Source: Streptomyces roseicoloratus (GTDB taxonomy: Bacteria; Actinomycetota; Actinomycetes; Streptomycetales; Streptomycetaceae). From it: a DNA stretch of 54,770 nt. Both the position numbers and the translations under genes were made by a program. The notes beneath the pieces are model-generated. The model made no database searches and was not told the DNA's origin. It saw only the letters and a list, made by a program, of their open reading frames with translations. The number at the start of each line of letters is the position of its first letter. The first letter of the stretch is position 1. This document shows positions 24,498 to 32,276 of the stretch, piece after piece. The stretch is from NCBI RefSeq assembly GCF_004117935.1, contig NZ_SDOY01000179.1, positions 1-54,770 on the forward strand. The letters run 5' to 3'.

Positions 24498-25955
24498 TCA
24501 GCGGTTGCGCAGGGACTCCAGCTGGTCCAGGAACCAGCGCTGCGGCGGCAGGGCCGTGGCCGCGGCGGCGAGGCGCTTGGTGCGTTCGGCGCGTTCGCCG
24601 GCGGGCATGGACAGGGCGCGGTGGAGGGCCTCCGCGGTCTCGGTGACGTCGAAGGGGTTCACCGTGATCGCGTCCTCGCGCAGCTCCTCGTACGCGCCTG
24701 CCTCGCGGGAGAGCACCAGGGCGCAGCCCGCGTCGGAGACCACCGGGATCTCCTTGGCGACCAGGTTCATGCCGTCGCGGACCGGGTTGACCAGCGCCAC
24801 GTCCGCGAGGCGGTAGGCGGCGAGGGAGCGGGTGAAGTCGTCCTCGACCGAGAGCAGCACCGGCTGCCAGTCCGCCGTGCCGAACTCGGCGTTGATCTCC
24901 TCGGCGAGGGCGACGACGGAGGCCGTGTACGTACGGTACGACTCCAGGTCCTGCCGGGACGGGTAGGCGGAGGCGAGGTGCACGACCCGGTCGCGCCACT
25001 CGGGGTGGGCGGTGAGGAGCTCCCGGTAGGCCATGAGGCCGCGCAGGATGTTCTTGGACAGCTCGGTGCGGTCGACGCGGACGATGGTCCTGCGGTCGCC
25101 GACCTCCGCGCGGAGCCGGGCCAGGCGGTCGTCCACCTCGGGCCGGTGGGCGAGGGCCCGCAGGTCGTCGCCGTCGACGCCGAGGGGCCGGGCGACGACG
25201 TCGGTCGTGCGCTTCGGGCCGGGCCCGGGGCCGCGCCGGTGCTCCACGCCCCGCCAGGGCGACCCCGCCGGGAAGGAGGCCATGGCGGTCCCCGACATGG
25301 TGTCCATGGACGCGCTCGACATGAAGGCGGCGCCCCAGAGGGGGGTGTGGAAGCCCAGCTCGTCCGCGCCGAGCATGCCCCACACCAGCTCTTCCCAGAT
25401 GTCGCGCGGCACCATGCGCGCGTACGCCGAATCCGCCCACGGCGTGTGCGTGAAGTGCCCGATCCGGAGGTCCGGGCGCAGTTCGCGCAGCATCCCCGGG
25501 ACCAGCGCCAGGTGGTAGTCCTGCACCAGCACCACCGCGCCGTCGTCGGCCGCCTCCGCCAGGGCCTCGGCGAAGGCCCGGTTGTAGCGGCGGTAGGACT
25601 CCCAGCGGCGGCGGAACGCCGCGTCGAAGACGGGCTCGCGCGGGATCTCGTACAGATGGTGGTGGAGGAACCACAGCACCGAGTTCGCGATGCCGTTGTA
25701 CGCGTCGGCGTACGTCTCCGGGTCGATGTCCAGCATCCGCACGCCCGGCTCGGCGACCCCGCGCCGCACCGCCTCGCGGTCGCCGTCGCCGAGCGCCGCG
25801 CACACCCACAGGGTCTCGCCGGCGGACCCCTGCGACGAGACGGCGCTCAGGCCCGAGACGAGCCCGCCGCCGCCGCGCCGGGTGTCCAGCGTGCCGTCGT
25901 CGCGCACGCTGTAGGAGACGGGGCCGCGGTTCGATGCCAGGAGGACGGAAGCCAT
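24498..25955 (-). CDS. otsA: Trehalose-6-phosphate synthase
   Basis: 485 aa, GT20 family. The N-terminus SNRGPVSY and GGGGLVSGL bind UDP-glucose; VVLVQDYHLALVPGMLRELRPDLRIGHFTHTPW contains the glucose-6-phosphate-binding region; the C-terminal half has RVDRTELSKNILRGL and NPVRDGMNLVAKE. It makes trehalose-6-phosphate from a nucleotide-glucose and glucose-6-phosphate; OtsB then dephosphorylates it. It is placed with otsB and gpgS in one compatible-solute neighbourhood, though not in one operon. Confidence 0.95.
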   Translation of the reverse strand: MASVLLASNRGPVSYSVRDDGTLDTRRGGGGLVSGLSAVSSQGSAGETLWVCAALGDGDREAVRRGVAEPGVRMLDIDPETYADAYNGIANSVLWFLHHHLYEIPREPVFDAAFRRRWESYRRYNRAFAEALAEAADDGAVVLVQDYHLALVPGMLRELRPDLRIGHFTHTPWADSAYARMVPRDIWEELVWGMLGADELGFHTPLWGAAFMSSASMDTMSGTAMASFPAGSPWRGVEHRRGPGPGPKRTTDVVARPLGVDGDDLRALAHRPEVDDRLARLRAEVGDRRTIVRVDRTELSKNILRGLMAYRELLTAHPEWRDRVVHLASAYPSRQDLESYRTYTASVVALAEEINAEFGTADWQPVLLSVEDDFTRSLAAYRLADVALVNPVRDGMNLVAKEIPVVSDAGCALVLSREAGAYEELREDAITVNPFDVTETAEALHRALSMPAGERAERTKRLAAAATALPPQRWFLDQLESLRNR

Positions 25956-25984
25956 ACGGCGAACCTAGCCCATCCGGTAAACGC

Positions 25985-26374
25985 TCAAACGTACGGATTC
26001 CGGACACCCTCGGGGCAGCGGTTTCCGTAGTTTCCGCGGCCCCGTAGCGCCGCCACGGCCACCACGCCGCTCGCCGCGAGCGCCAGGCCCAGCCCGCCCA
26101 GCAGCCACAGCCGCTCGGTGGCGGCGCCGTCGTTCTCCGCCCTCGTGTCGCCACGCGCCGGCGCGCCGGCGGCGGGCGGGCCCGCGGCGGCGCCGGCCGG
26201 TTCGGTGACCGCGACGGAGAGGGCCCCGGCGAGTCCCACGGCGGCCAGCAGGACGGCCGTTTTCCTGAGGAAAGTGAACCGCGTGAACCGCGTGAACCGC
26301 GTGAACCGCGTGAACCGCGTGGACCGCGTGGGCTGCGTGAACTGCATGGACCGTCTGAACCGCATCAACCGCAT
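25985..26374 (-). CDS. Small exported/membrane protein with RFT repeat in its N-region
   Basis: About 129 aa. A basic N-terminal stretch carries repeated Arg-Phe-Thr triplets (TRSTRFTRFTRFTRFTRFTF), then a signal-like hydrophobic segment (AVLLAAVGLAGALSVAVTEPAGA), a short Ala/Gly/Pro linker, and a second hydrophobic helix (LWLLGGLGLALAASGVVAVAAL) before a short charged tail. This resembles small surface proteins anchored by a C-terminal helix. The start is uncertain: frame-compatible ATGs occur at 26374, 26365 and 26347, and GATAAT at 26403-26408 could be the -10. Family unknown. Confidence 0.55.
   Translation of the reverse strand: MRLMRFRRSMQFTQPTRSTRFTRFTRFTRFTRFTFLRKTAVLLAAVGLAGALSVAVTEPAGAAAGPPAAGAPARGDTRAENDGAATERLWLLGGLGLALAASGVVAVAALRGRGNYGNRCPEGVRNPYV
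26277..26345. repeat. 9-bp tandem repeat GTGAACCGC
   Basis: Five exact plus diverged copies of GTGAACCGC, encoding Arg-Phe-Thr triplets on the minus strand within the small membrane protein's N-terminal region. Confidence 0.85.
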
Positions 26375-26536
26375 GAAACGGAAATCTATGCAGAAAGGCG
26401 CATTATCGGGTGGCACGCCACGCGTCGTTCCGTCGTGCGGAGCCCGCCGCGCCCCGCCGCGCCCGGCCGTCGCACCGACGCCCCGCCCCGCCCCACGCGG
26501 GCCGCCGCATCGACGCCCCGCCCCGCCCCGCGTCGC

Positions 26537-27592
26537 TCAGGCGACCCGGCGCCGTTCCGCGTACTCCGCGATCTCCGTCATCGGCGGGCGCTCCTCCGTG
26601 TCCACCGGGTACGTGTGCGGCGCGAAGCCGTCCTCCCCGCGTTCGAACTGGGTCAGCAGCGGCCGTACGAGATGGCCGCGCGAGAGCCGCAGCTGCGCCG
26701 TGCGGTAGATCGCCGCCGCCATCCGGCCCAGGGCCTGGCCGTCCTGGTGGCGGTGCTTGCGCACCCCCACGTCCACCTGTGCGAGCGCGTCCAGGCCGAC
26801 CGTGTGCAGCGCGTCGACGAGCAGGCCCAGCTCCACCCCGTAACCGACCGGGAACGGCAGCCGCTCCAGGAGCGAGCGCCGCGCCGCGTACTCGCCGCCC
26901 AGCGGCTGCACGAAACCGGCGAGCCTCGGCCAGTGCAGATTGAGCAGCGGCCGGGCCACCAGTTCCGTCACGCGACCGCCCTGACCTGGGGCGTCGCCGA
27001 GCGGGCGGTCGTACATAGCCTTCACGAAGTCCACGTCCGGGTCCGTGAGCAGCGGACCGACGATGCCCGTCACGAAGTCCGCCGAGAAGTCACGGAGGTC
27101 GGCGTCCACGAAGCAGACGACGTCCCCGCCCGTCACCATGAGTGACCGCCACAGGACCTCGCCCTTGCCCGGCACCGCGGGTATCCGGGGCAGGATCGCG
27201 TCCCGCGCCACCACCCGCGCGCCGGCCGCCGCGGCCACCTCCGCCGTACGGTCCGTGGAGCCGGAGTCGATCACCACCAGCTCGTCCACCAGCGGCACCG
27301 CCTCCGTCATCAGCTCGCGGCGGATCACGGAGACGATCGCGCCGACCGTCGCCTCCTCGTTCAGCGCGGGCAGCACCACGCTGACCGTCGTCCCGCGCTT
27401 GGCGGCGAGGATCCGCTCCAGCGGACGGTCGGCCACGGACCAGGACCGCCGGGCCAGCCAGCGCTCCACTTCTTCCAGCAACGTGATCTCCATCTCGCGG
27501 ATCGGACGACCGTCTCGCCCGCCCAGGGCTTCGGTTACAGTCTTGAACAACGCGGATGCCCGATGCATGTCGGGGTGCCGCCCGCGTCTCAC
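26537..27592 (-). CDS. gpgS: Glucosyl-3-phosphoglycerate synthase
   Basis: Up to 351 aa, GT81 family, closely resembling mycobacterial GpgS: VSVVLPALNEEATVGAIV, LVVIDSGSTDRTAEVAAAAGARVV, PGKGEVLWRSL, the metal-binding FVDADL, and GGRVTELVARPLLNLHWPRLAGFVQPLGGEYA. It transfers glucose to 3-phosphoglycerate, the first step to glucosylglycerate or methylglucose lipopolysaccharides. The GTG at 27592 gives the longest frame; ATG 27493 (MEITLLEEVERWL) would start nearer the conserved domain and leave room for the thrC promoter. Divergent from the thrC riboswitch. Confidence 0.92.
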   Translation of the reverse strand: MRRGRHPDMHRASALFKTVTEALGGRDGRPIREMEITLLEEVERWLARRSWSVADRPLERILAAKRGTTVSVVLPALNEEATVGAIVSVIRRELMTEAVPLVDELVVIDSGSTDRTAEVAAAAGARVVARDAILPRIPAVPGKGEVLWRSLMVTGGDVVCFVDADLRDFSADFVTGIVGPLLTDPDVDFVKAMYDRPLGDAPGQGGRVTELVARPLLNLHWPRLAGFVQPLGGEYAARRSLLERLPFPVGYGVELGLLVDALHTVGLDALAQVDVGVRKHRHQDGQALGRMAAAIYRTAQLRLSRGHLVRPLLTQFERGEDGFAPHTYPVDTEERPPMTEIAEYAERRRVA

Positions 27593-27604
27593 AATCGAAT
27601 ACCG

Positions 27605-27742
27605 CTCATCCAGAGGGGCAGAGGGAAACGGCCCGTTGAAGCCCCGGCAACCCTCCAGTCGGTTCTCGTCCTCCAGCGAGGTCCCCGGCTAGGGAAGGTG
27701 CCAAATCCGTCTCATGGCGAAATGCGTCATGGGGAAGATGAG
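27605..27742 (+). ncRNA. SAM-I (S-box) riboswitch upstream of thrC
   Basis: The conserved S-box core is readable: CCAGAGGGGCAGAGGGA, GTTGAAGCCCCGGCAACC, then GGTGCCAAATCC. The closing P1 helix pairs CTCATC (27605-27610) with GATGAG (27737-27742). The P1 3' strand runs directly into AGGAGAAAGG, the likely thrC ribosome site, and CTCGCCTCC downstream could pair with it. SAM-dependent control at translation initiation is therefore likely; no terminator hairpin is seen before the start codon. Confidence 0.88.
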
Positions 27743-27762
27743 GAGAAAGGGCCTCGCCTCCA

Positions 27763-29070
27763 ATGGCTGTACAGACCGTCGCATCCGCTTCCGGAACCAC
27801 CGCCCCCGGCACCACCGTGGACCTCGGTCCCGCGTCCGGCCTCTCCTGCCGCGAATGCGGCGAGACCTTCGCGCTCGGCCCGATCTTCGCCTGTGAGCTG
27901 TGTTTCGGCCCGCTCGAGGTCGCCTACGACCTGCCGACCGGTGACCCCGAGGCCCTGCGCAAGCGCATCGAGGCCGGCCCCGCCAACATCTGGCGCTACG
28001 CCCCGCTGCTGCCCGTCCCCGCGGACGTCGCCGAGAAGCCGAACCTGAACCCCGGCTGGACCGCGCTCGTCCAGGCCGACAACCTCGCCCGCGAGATCGG
28101 CGTCGAGCCCGGCAAGCTGTTCGTCAAGGACGACTCCGGCAACCCGACCCACTCCTTCAAGGACCGGGTCGTCGCCCAGGCCATCGAGGCCGCCCGCGCC
28201 TTCGGCTTCACCACCCTCTCCTGCTCCTCCACCGGCAACCTGGCCGGCGCCGTCGGCGCCGCCGCCGCCCGGGCCGGCTTCCGCTCCTGCGTGTTCATCC
28301 CGCACGACCTGGAGCAGGGCAAGGTCGTCATGGCCGGTGTCTACGGCGGCGACCTCGTCGCCATCGAGGGCAACTACGACGACGTGAACCGCTTCTGCTC
28401 GGAGCTCATCGGCGACCCGCTGGGCGAGGGCTGGGGCTTCGTCAACGTCAACCTCCGCCCGTACTACGGCGAGGGCTCGAAGACGCTCGCCTACGAGATC
28501 TGCGAGCAGCTCGGCTGGGTCATCCCGGACCAGCTGGTCATCCCGATCGCCTCCGGCTCCCAGCTCACCAAGATCGACAAGGGTCTGCAGGAGCTCATCA
28601 AGCTCGGCCTGGTCGAGGACAAGCCGTACAAGATCTTCGGCGCCCAGGCCGAGGGCTGTTCCCCGGTGTCCGCGGCCTTCAAGGCCGGCCACGACGTCGT
28701 GCGGCCCCAGAAGCCGAACACCATCGCCAAGTCGCTGGCCATCGGCAACCCGGCCGACGGCCCGTACGTCCTCGACATCGCCCGCCGCACCGGCGGCGCC
28801 GTGGAGGACGTGAACGACGAGCAGGTCGTCGACGCCATCAAGGTGCTCGCCCGCACCGAGGGCATCTTCGCCGAGACGGCGGGCGGCGTGACCGTCGGCG
28901 TGACGCGCAAGCTCGTCGAGAACGGGCTGATCGACCCCAGCCTCACCACCGTCGTCCTCAACACCGGCGACGGCCTCAAGACCCTGGACGCCGTGGCCGA
29001 CAGCTCGCAGGCGACCGCCACCATCCGCCCGAGCCTGGACGCGTTCCGCGACGCGGGCCTGGCCCACTGA
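27763..29070 (+). CDS. thrC: Threonine synthase
   Basis: 435 aa. An N-terminal zinc-ribbon-like cap (Cys29, Cys32, Cys44, Cys47) precedes the fold-type II PLP enzyme. The PLP lysine is Lys133 in NPTHSFKDRVV; SSTGNLAGAVGAAAARAG binds the cofactor phosphate, and ETAGGVTVGVTRKL lies near the C-terminus. It converts O-phosphohomoserine to threonine. Control by a SAM riboswitch makes sense because phosphohomoserine sits at the branch between threonine and methionine/SAM. cysO follows after 23 nt and is probably co-transcribed. Confidence 0.96.
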   Translation: MAVQTVASASGTTAPGTTVDLGPASGLSCRECGETFALGPIFACELCFGPLEVAYDLPTGDPEALRKRIEAGPANIWRYAPLLPVPADVAEKPNLNPGWTALVQADNLAREIGVEPGKLFVKDDSGNPTHSFKDRVVAQAIEAARAFGFTTLSCSSTGNLAGAVGAAAARAGFRSCVFIPHDLEQGKVVMAGVYGGDLVAIEGNYDDVNRFCSELIGDPLGEGWGFVNVNLRPYYGEGSKTLAYEICEQLGWVIPDQLVIPIASGSQLTKIDKGLQELIKLGLVEDKPYKIFGAQAEGCSPVSAAFKAGHDVVRPQKPNTIAKSLAIGNPADGPYVLDIARRTGGAVEDVNDEQVVDAIKVLARTEGIFAETAGGVTVGVTRKLVENGLIDPSLTTVVLNTGDGLKTLDAVADSSQATATIRPSLDAFRDAGLAH

Positions 29071-29093
29071 ATCCGAGAGGTACGAAGACAGCC

Positions 29094-29372
29094 ATGGCCG
29101 TGAACGTCCGCATCCCCACCATCCTCCGCACCTACACGGGCGGCCAGGCCGAGGTCCCCGCCGAGGGCGCGACCCTCGCCGAGGTCATCGCCGACCTGGA
29201 GAAGAACCACACCGGCATCGCCGCCCGCGTCCTGGACGACCAGGGCAAGCTGCGCCGCTTCGTCAACGTGTACGTGAACGACGACGACGTGCGCTTCGAG
29301 CAGGGCCTGGAGACCGCCACGCCGGACGGCGCGGGCGTCTCGATCATCCCGGCGGTCGCCGGCGGCTGCTGA
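29094..29372 (+). CDS. cysO: CysO-like sulfur carrier protein (MoaD/ThiS fold) ending in GGC
   Basis: 92 aa, beta-grasp ubiquitin-like fold. It aligns throughout with mycobacterial CysO: VRIPTILRTYTGGQ, ADLEKNHTGIAARVLD, RRFVNVYVNDDDVRF and the tail SIIPAVAGG. CysO carries a C-terminal thiocarboxylate for cysteine synthesis with CysM. Here an extra Cys follows the GlyGly (AVAGGC), so a JAMM-type protease (Mec) would have to trim the tail before activation. Neither cysM nor mec is in the window. Joined to thrC, so the SAM riboswitch may also limit this gene's transcript. Confidence 0.88.
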   Translation: MAVNVRIPTILRTYTGGQAEVPAEGATLAEVIADLEKNHTGIAARVLDDQGKLRRFVNVYVNDDDVRFEQGLETATPDGAGVSIIPAVAGGC

Positions 29373-29564
29373 GCCGGTCTGCTGAGCCGATCTGCGGGGC
29401 CGGTCTGCGGGGCCCGTCCGCCGGGCCTGCCCGCTGACGCGTCTGGGGCCAGTCCGCTGTCGCGTCCGTGTGACGCGTCCGAGGGGCGCGTCCCCGTGAC
29501 GCGTCCGCGTGACGCGTCCCCGGGATTGCCGCGCGGACCCTACCCGCGGGTACCGGAGATATCT
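29373..29564. repeat. Short-repeat spacer after cysO
   Basis: Imperfect copies of CTGCGGGGCCGGT (about 29385-29430) and of GTGACGCGTCC (about 29435-29520). No gene was found. Confidence 0.55.
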
Positions 29565-29604
29565 GAATTGCCCCTTCCGCGCGAGAAAGCGGAAGGGGCA
29601 ATTC
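29565..29604 (+). terminator. Strong hairpin terminator after thrC-cysO
   Basis: Perfect 16-bp stem GAATTGCCCCTTCCGC / GCGGAAGGGGCAATTC with an 8-nt loop. Confidence 0.85.
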
Positions 29605-29935
29605 TGCATGGTTGAGCGCGGTAGAGTTGGGGAAGTCCCCTCCGCCGCGCATGCCAGGTGCATATGAGAATGCGTCTGCGCACGACAAGATGCAGCCAAA
29701 GTGCCTGCTCCTTGTGTACCTTCTGCGCTTTTTGCCGGGCCCGACTTGCCCCGGAATCCTGAGGATCCTCCCGGATTCCCCTTTCCGGCCTGCCCAGAAT
29801 TCTCGTCCGATTGACCTGTTGCAGAGGGCAGTTGGGCAGATACATTCAGCCGCGGTCGACGCGTTCCGGCGCAGGGTCTGACCCGGGTCCGCGAAGTGCG
29901 GTCCCGCGCAAGGGCCAGTAACAGGGGAGTTAGGC
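29605..29935 (+). promoter_or_regulatory. Promoter and leader region of the cold-shock gene
   Basis: 331 bp without a credible gene and noticeably lower in GC than the rest of the window. TTGCAG (29819-29824), a 16-bp spacer and TACATT (29841-29846) form a reasonable promoter, which would leave a leader of about 85 nt before the ATG. Long structured leaders are usual for cold-shock mRNAs. Confidence 0.45.
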
Positions 29936-30139
29936 ATGGCTCAGGGCACCGTCAAGTGGTTCAACGCGGAGAAGGGCTACGGCTTCATCGCGGTCGACGG
30001 TGGTGCGGATGTTTTCGTCCACTACAGCGCGATCCAGATGGACGGATACCGCACCCTCGAAGAGGGTCAGCGGGTCGAGTTCGAGATCTCGCAGGGCCAG
30101 AAGGGTCCGCAGGCGGACATGGTCAAGCTCGCCGTCTGA
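29936..30139 (+). CDS. Cold-shock domain protein (ScoF/CspA type)
   Basis: 67 aa, a single cold-shock domain. RNP-1 (KGYGFIAV) and RNP-2 (VFVHYSAI) are both present after TVKWFNAEKGYG. It binds single-stranded RNA/DNA and acts as an RNA chaperone. GGGGAG lies upstream of the ATG. Monocistronic with a strong terminator 33 nt downstream. The His in VFVHYS matches the usual CspA RNP-2 site. Confidence 0.96.
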   Translation: MAQGTVKWFNAEKGYGFIAVDGGADVFVHYSAIQMDGYRTLEEGQRVEFEISQGQKGPQADMVKLAV

Positions 30140-30172
30140 GCGCGGCGCGATCGGCCACCGACGCACTTCCGT

Positions 30173-30210
30173 CGAGGGGCCCGCATCCTGACAGGGATGC
30201 GGGCCCCTCG
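30173..30210 (+). terminator. Terminator after the cold-shock gene
   Basis: Perfect 16-bp stem CGAGGGGCCCGCATCC / GGATGCGGGCCCCTCG with a 6-nt loop. Confidence 0.85.
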
Positions 30211-30337
30211 CGCGTGTGCGGGCAGGCCACGGGACGGGCGGGAGGGGCCGATCCGGCCGGGTCGCCCGAGTCCTCCCCTCTCCCGGCCGCCACCCCTCTT
30301 CCGACCGCCGCCCCGCGTCGACGTTCCTTCGGAACGG

Positions 30338-30364
30338 CTTGCACTCTCCTAGGGCGAGTGCTAA
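30338..30364. promoter_or_regulatory. CIRCE element 1 (HrcA operator)
   Basis: CTTGCACTC-N9-GAGTGCTAA, a near-perfect CIRCE inverted repeat with one mismatched arm position. Confidence 0.88.
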
Positions 30365-30373
30365 TCATTGGCG

Positions 30374-30400
30374 TTAGCACTCTGAAGGTGAGAGTGCTTA
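30374..30400. promoter_or_regulatory. CIRCE element 2 (HrcA operator)
   Basis: TTAGCACTC-N9-GAGTGCTTA, one change from the consensus; it starts 10 bp after CIRCE 1. Confidence 0.92.
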
Positions 30401-30528
30401 CGAGGATCGGGCAGACGAGGTCGCGGACCGCGTGGGGAAGGAACCCACGAGGATCGCGGGCCGTCCGTCGCGGGCGTCGGCGCGGTCCAGGAGCGTTATC
30501 CACCCCATGTCCGGGAGGACCACTTCAC

Positions 30529-32151
30529 ATGGCCAAGATCATCGCGTTCGACGAGGAGGCCCGGCGCGGTCTCGAGCGCGGCATGAACCAGCTCGCTGAC
30601 GCCGTCAAGGTCACCCTCGGCCCGAAGGGTCGCAACGTCGTCCTCGAGAAGAAGTGGGGCGCCCCCACGATCACCAACGATGGTGTCTCCATCGCCAAGG
30701 AGATCGAGCTCGAGGACCCGTACGAGAAGATCGGCGCCGAGCTGGTCAAGGAAGTCGCCAAGAAGACGGACGACGTCGCCGGCGACGGTACGACCACCGC
30801 CACCGTTCTCGCCCAGGCGCTGGTCCGTGAGGGCCTCCGCAACGTCGCCGCCGGCGCCAACCCCATGGCCCTGAAGCGCGGCATCGAGAAGGCCGTCGAG
30901 GCCGTCTCCGGTGCGCTGCTCGACCAGGCCAAGGAGGTCGAGACCAAGGAGCAGATCGCCTCCACCGCCTCCATCTCCGCCGCCGACACCCAGATCGGCG
31001 AGCTCATCGCCGAGGCCATGGACAAGGTCGGCAAGGAAGGCGTCATCACCGTCGAGGAGTCCCAGACCTTCGGTCTGGAGCTGGAGCTCACCGAGGGCAT
31101 GCGCTTCGACAAGGGCTACATCTCGGCGTACTTCGCGACCGACATGGAGCGCATGGAGGCCGCGCTCGAGGACCCGTACATCCTCATCGTCAACTCCAAG
31201 GTCTCCTCGGTGAAGGACCTGCTCCCGCTCCTCGAGAAGGTCATGCAGTCGGGCAAGCCGCTGCTGATCATCGCCGAGGACGTCGAGGGCGAGGCCCTGT
31301 CGACCCTGGTCGTCAACAAGATCCGCGGCACCTTCAAGTCCGTCGCCGTCAAGGCCCCGGGCTTCGGCGACCGCCGCAAGGCCATGCTGAACGACATCGC
31401 CATCCTCACCGGCGGCACGGTCATCTCCGAGGAGGTCGGCCTCAAGCTGGAGAACGCCGGCCTGGACCTGCTGGGCCGCGCCCGCAAGGTCGTCATCACC
31501 AAGGACGAGACCACCATCGTCGACGGTGCCGGTGACAGCGAGCAGGTCGCGGGTCGCGTGAACCAGATCCGCGCCGAGATCGAGAACTCCGACTCGGACT
31601 ACGACCGCGAGAAGCTCCAGGAGCGCCTGGCGAAGCTCGCCGGTGGCGTCGCCGTCATCAAGGCCGGTGCCGCGACCGAGGTCGAGCTCAAGGAGCGCAA
31701 GCACCGCATCGAGGACGCCGTGCGCAACGCGAAGGCGGCCGTCGAGGAGGGTATCGTCGCCGGTGGTGGCGTGGCCCTGCTGCAGGCCTCCTCCGTCTTC
31801 GAGAAGCTGGAGCTGGACGGCGACGAGGCCACCGGTGCCAACATCGTCAAGCTGGCCCTGGAGGCCCCGCTGAAGCAGATCGCCGTCAACGGTGGTCTCG
31901 AGGGCGGCGTCATCGTCGAGAAGGTGCGCAACCTGCCCGTCGGCCACGGCCTGAACGCCGCGACCGGTGAGTACGTCGACATGATCGCCGAGGGCATCAT
32001 CGACCCCGCCAAGGTGACCCGTTCCGCGCTGCAGAACGCGTCCTCCATCGCGGCCCTGTTCCTCACCACCGAGGCCGTCATCGCCGACAAGCCGGAGAAG
32101 GCCGCCGCGCCGGCCGGCGGCGGCATGCCGGGCGGTGACATGGACTTCTGA
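30529..32151 (+). CDS. groEL2: Chaperonin GroEL2 (60 kDa)
   Basis: 540 aa, full length. Hallmarks: TLGPKGRNVVLEKKWGAPTITNDGVSIA, the ATP-site GDGTTTATVLAQ, AEDVEGEALSTLVVNKIRGT and the Gly/Met tail GGGMPGGDMDF typical of the housekeeping GroEL2 of actinobacteria (GroEL1 has a His-rich tail). GGGAGGA precedes the ATG. No groES lies beside it, as expected for the separate groEL2 locus. Two CIRCE elements 130-190 bp upstream indicate HrcA repression with heat induction. Confidence 0.97.
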   Translation: MAKIIAFDEEARRGLERGMNQLADAVKVTLGPKGRNVVLEKKWGAPTITNDGVSIAKEIELEDPYEKIGAELVKEVAKKTDDVAGDGTTTATVLAQALVREGLRNVAAGANPMALKRGIEKAVEAVSGALLDQAKEVETKEQIASTASISAADTQIGELIAEAMDKVGKEGVITVEESQTFGLELELTEGMRFDKGYISAYFATDMERMEAALEDPYILIVNSKVSSVKDLLPLLEKVMQSGKPLLIIAEDVEGEALSTLVVNKIRGTFKSVAVKAPGFGDRRKAMLNDIAILTGGTVISEEVGLKLENAGLDLLGRARKVVITKDETTIVDGAGDSEQVAGRVNQIRAEIENSDSDYDREKLQERLAKLAGGVAVIKAGAATEVELKERKHRIEDAVRNAKAAVEEGIVAGGGVALLQASSVFEKLELDGDEATGANIVKLALEAPLKQIAVNGGLEGGVIVEKVRNLPVGHGLNAATGEYVDMIAEGIIDPAKVTRSALQNASSIAALFLTTEAVIADKPEKAAAPAGGGMPGGDMDF

Positions 32152-32182
32152 TCCTGACGGATCGGATCTCCTGAGCAACGCC

Positions 32183-32214
32183 GAAGGGCGGCACCCGAGA
32201 GGGTGCCGCCCTTC
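32183..32214 (+). terminator. Terminator after groEL2
   Basis: 14-bp stem GAAGGGCGGCACCC / GGGTGCCGCCCTTC with a GAGA loop, followed by AGTGTTT. Confidence 0.88.
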
Positions 32215-32276
32215 AGTGTTTCCGGAACCCGCGCGGCCGGACCTCCGCGGAGGACCGGGGAAGTCCGGCCGGGGAC

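Noticed and set aside
21997..26154. 1385-codon frame joining the M6 protease to sequence over otsA
   Set aside because: The N-terminal part is antisense-frame noise over otsA; the TTG at 24303 with a signal peptide gives the real protease start.
29612..29881. 89-codon plus-strand frame upstream of the cold-shock gene
   Set aside because: No ribosome site or family match; base composition and promoter-like elements fit a leader region better.
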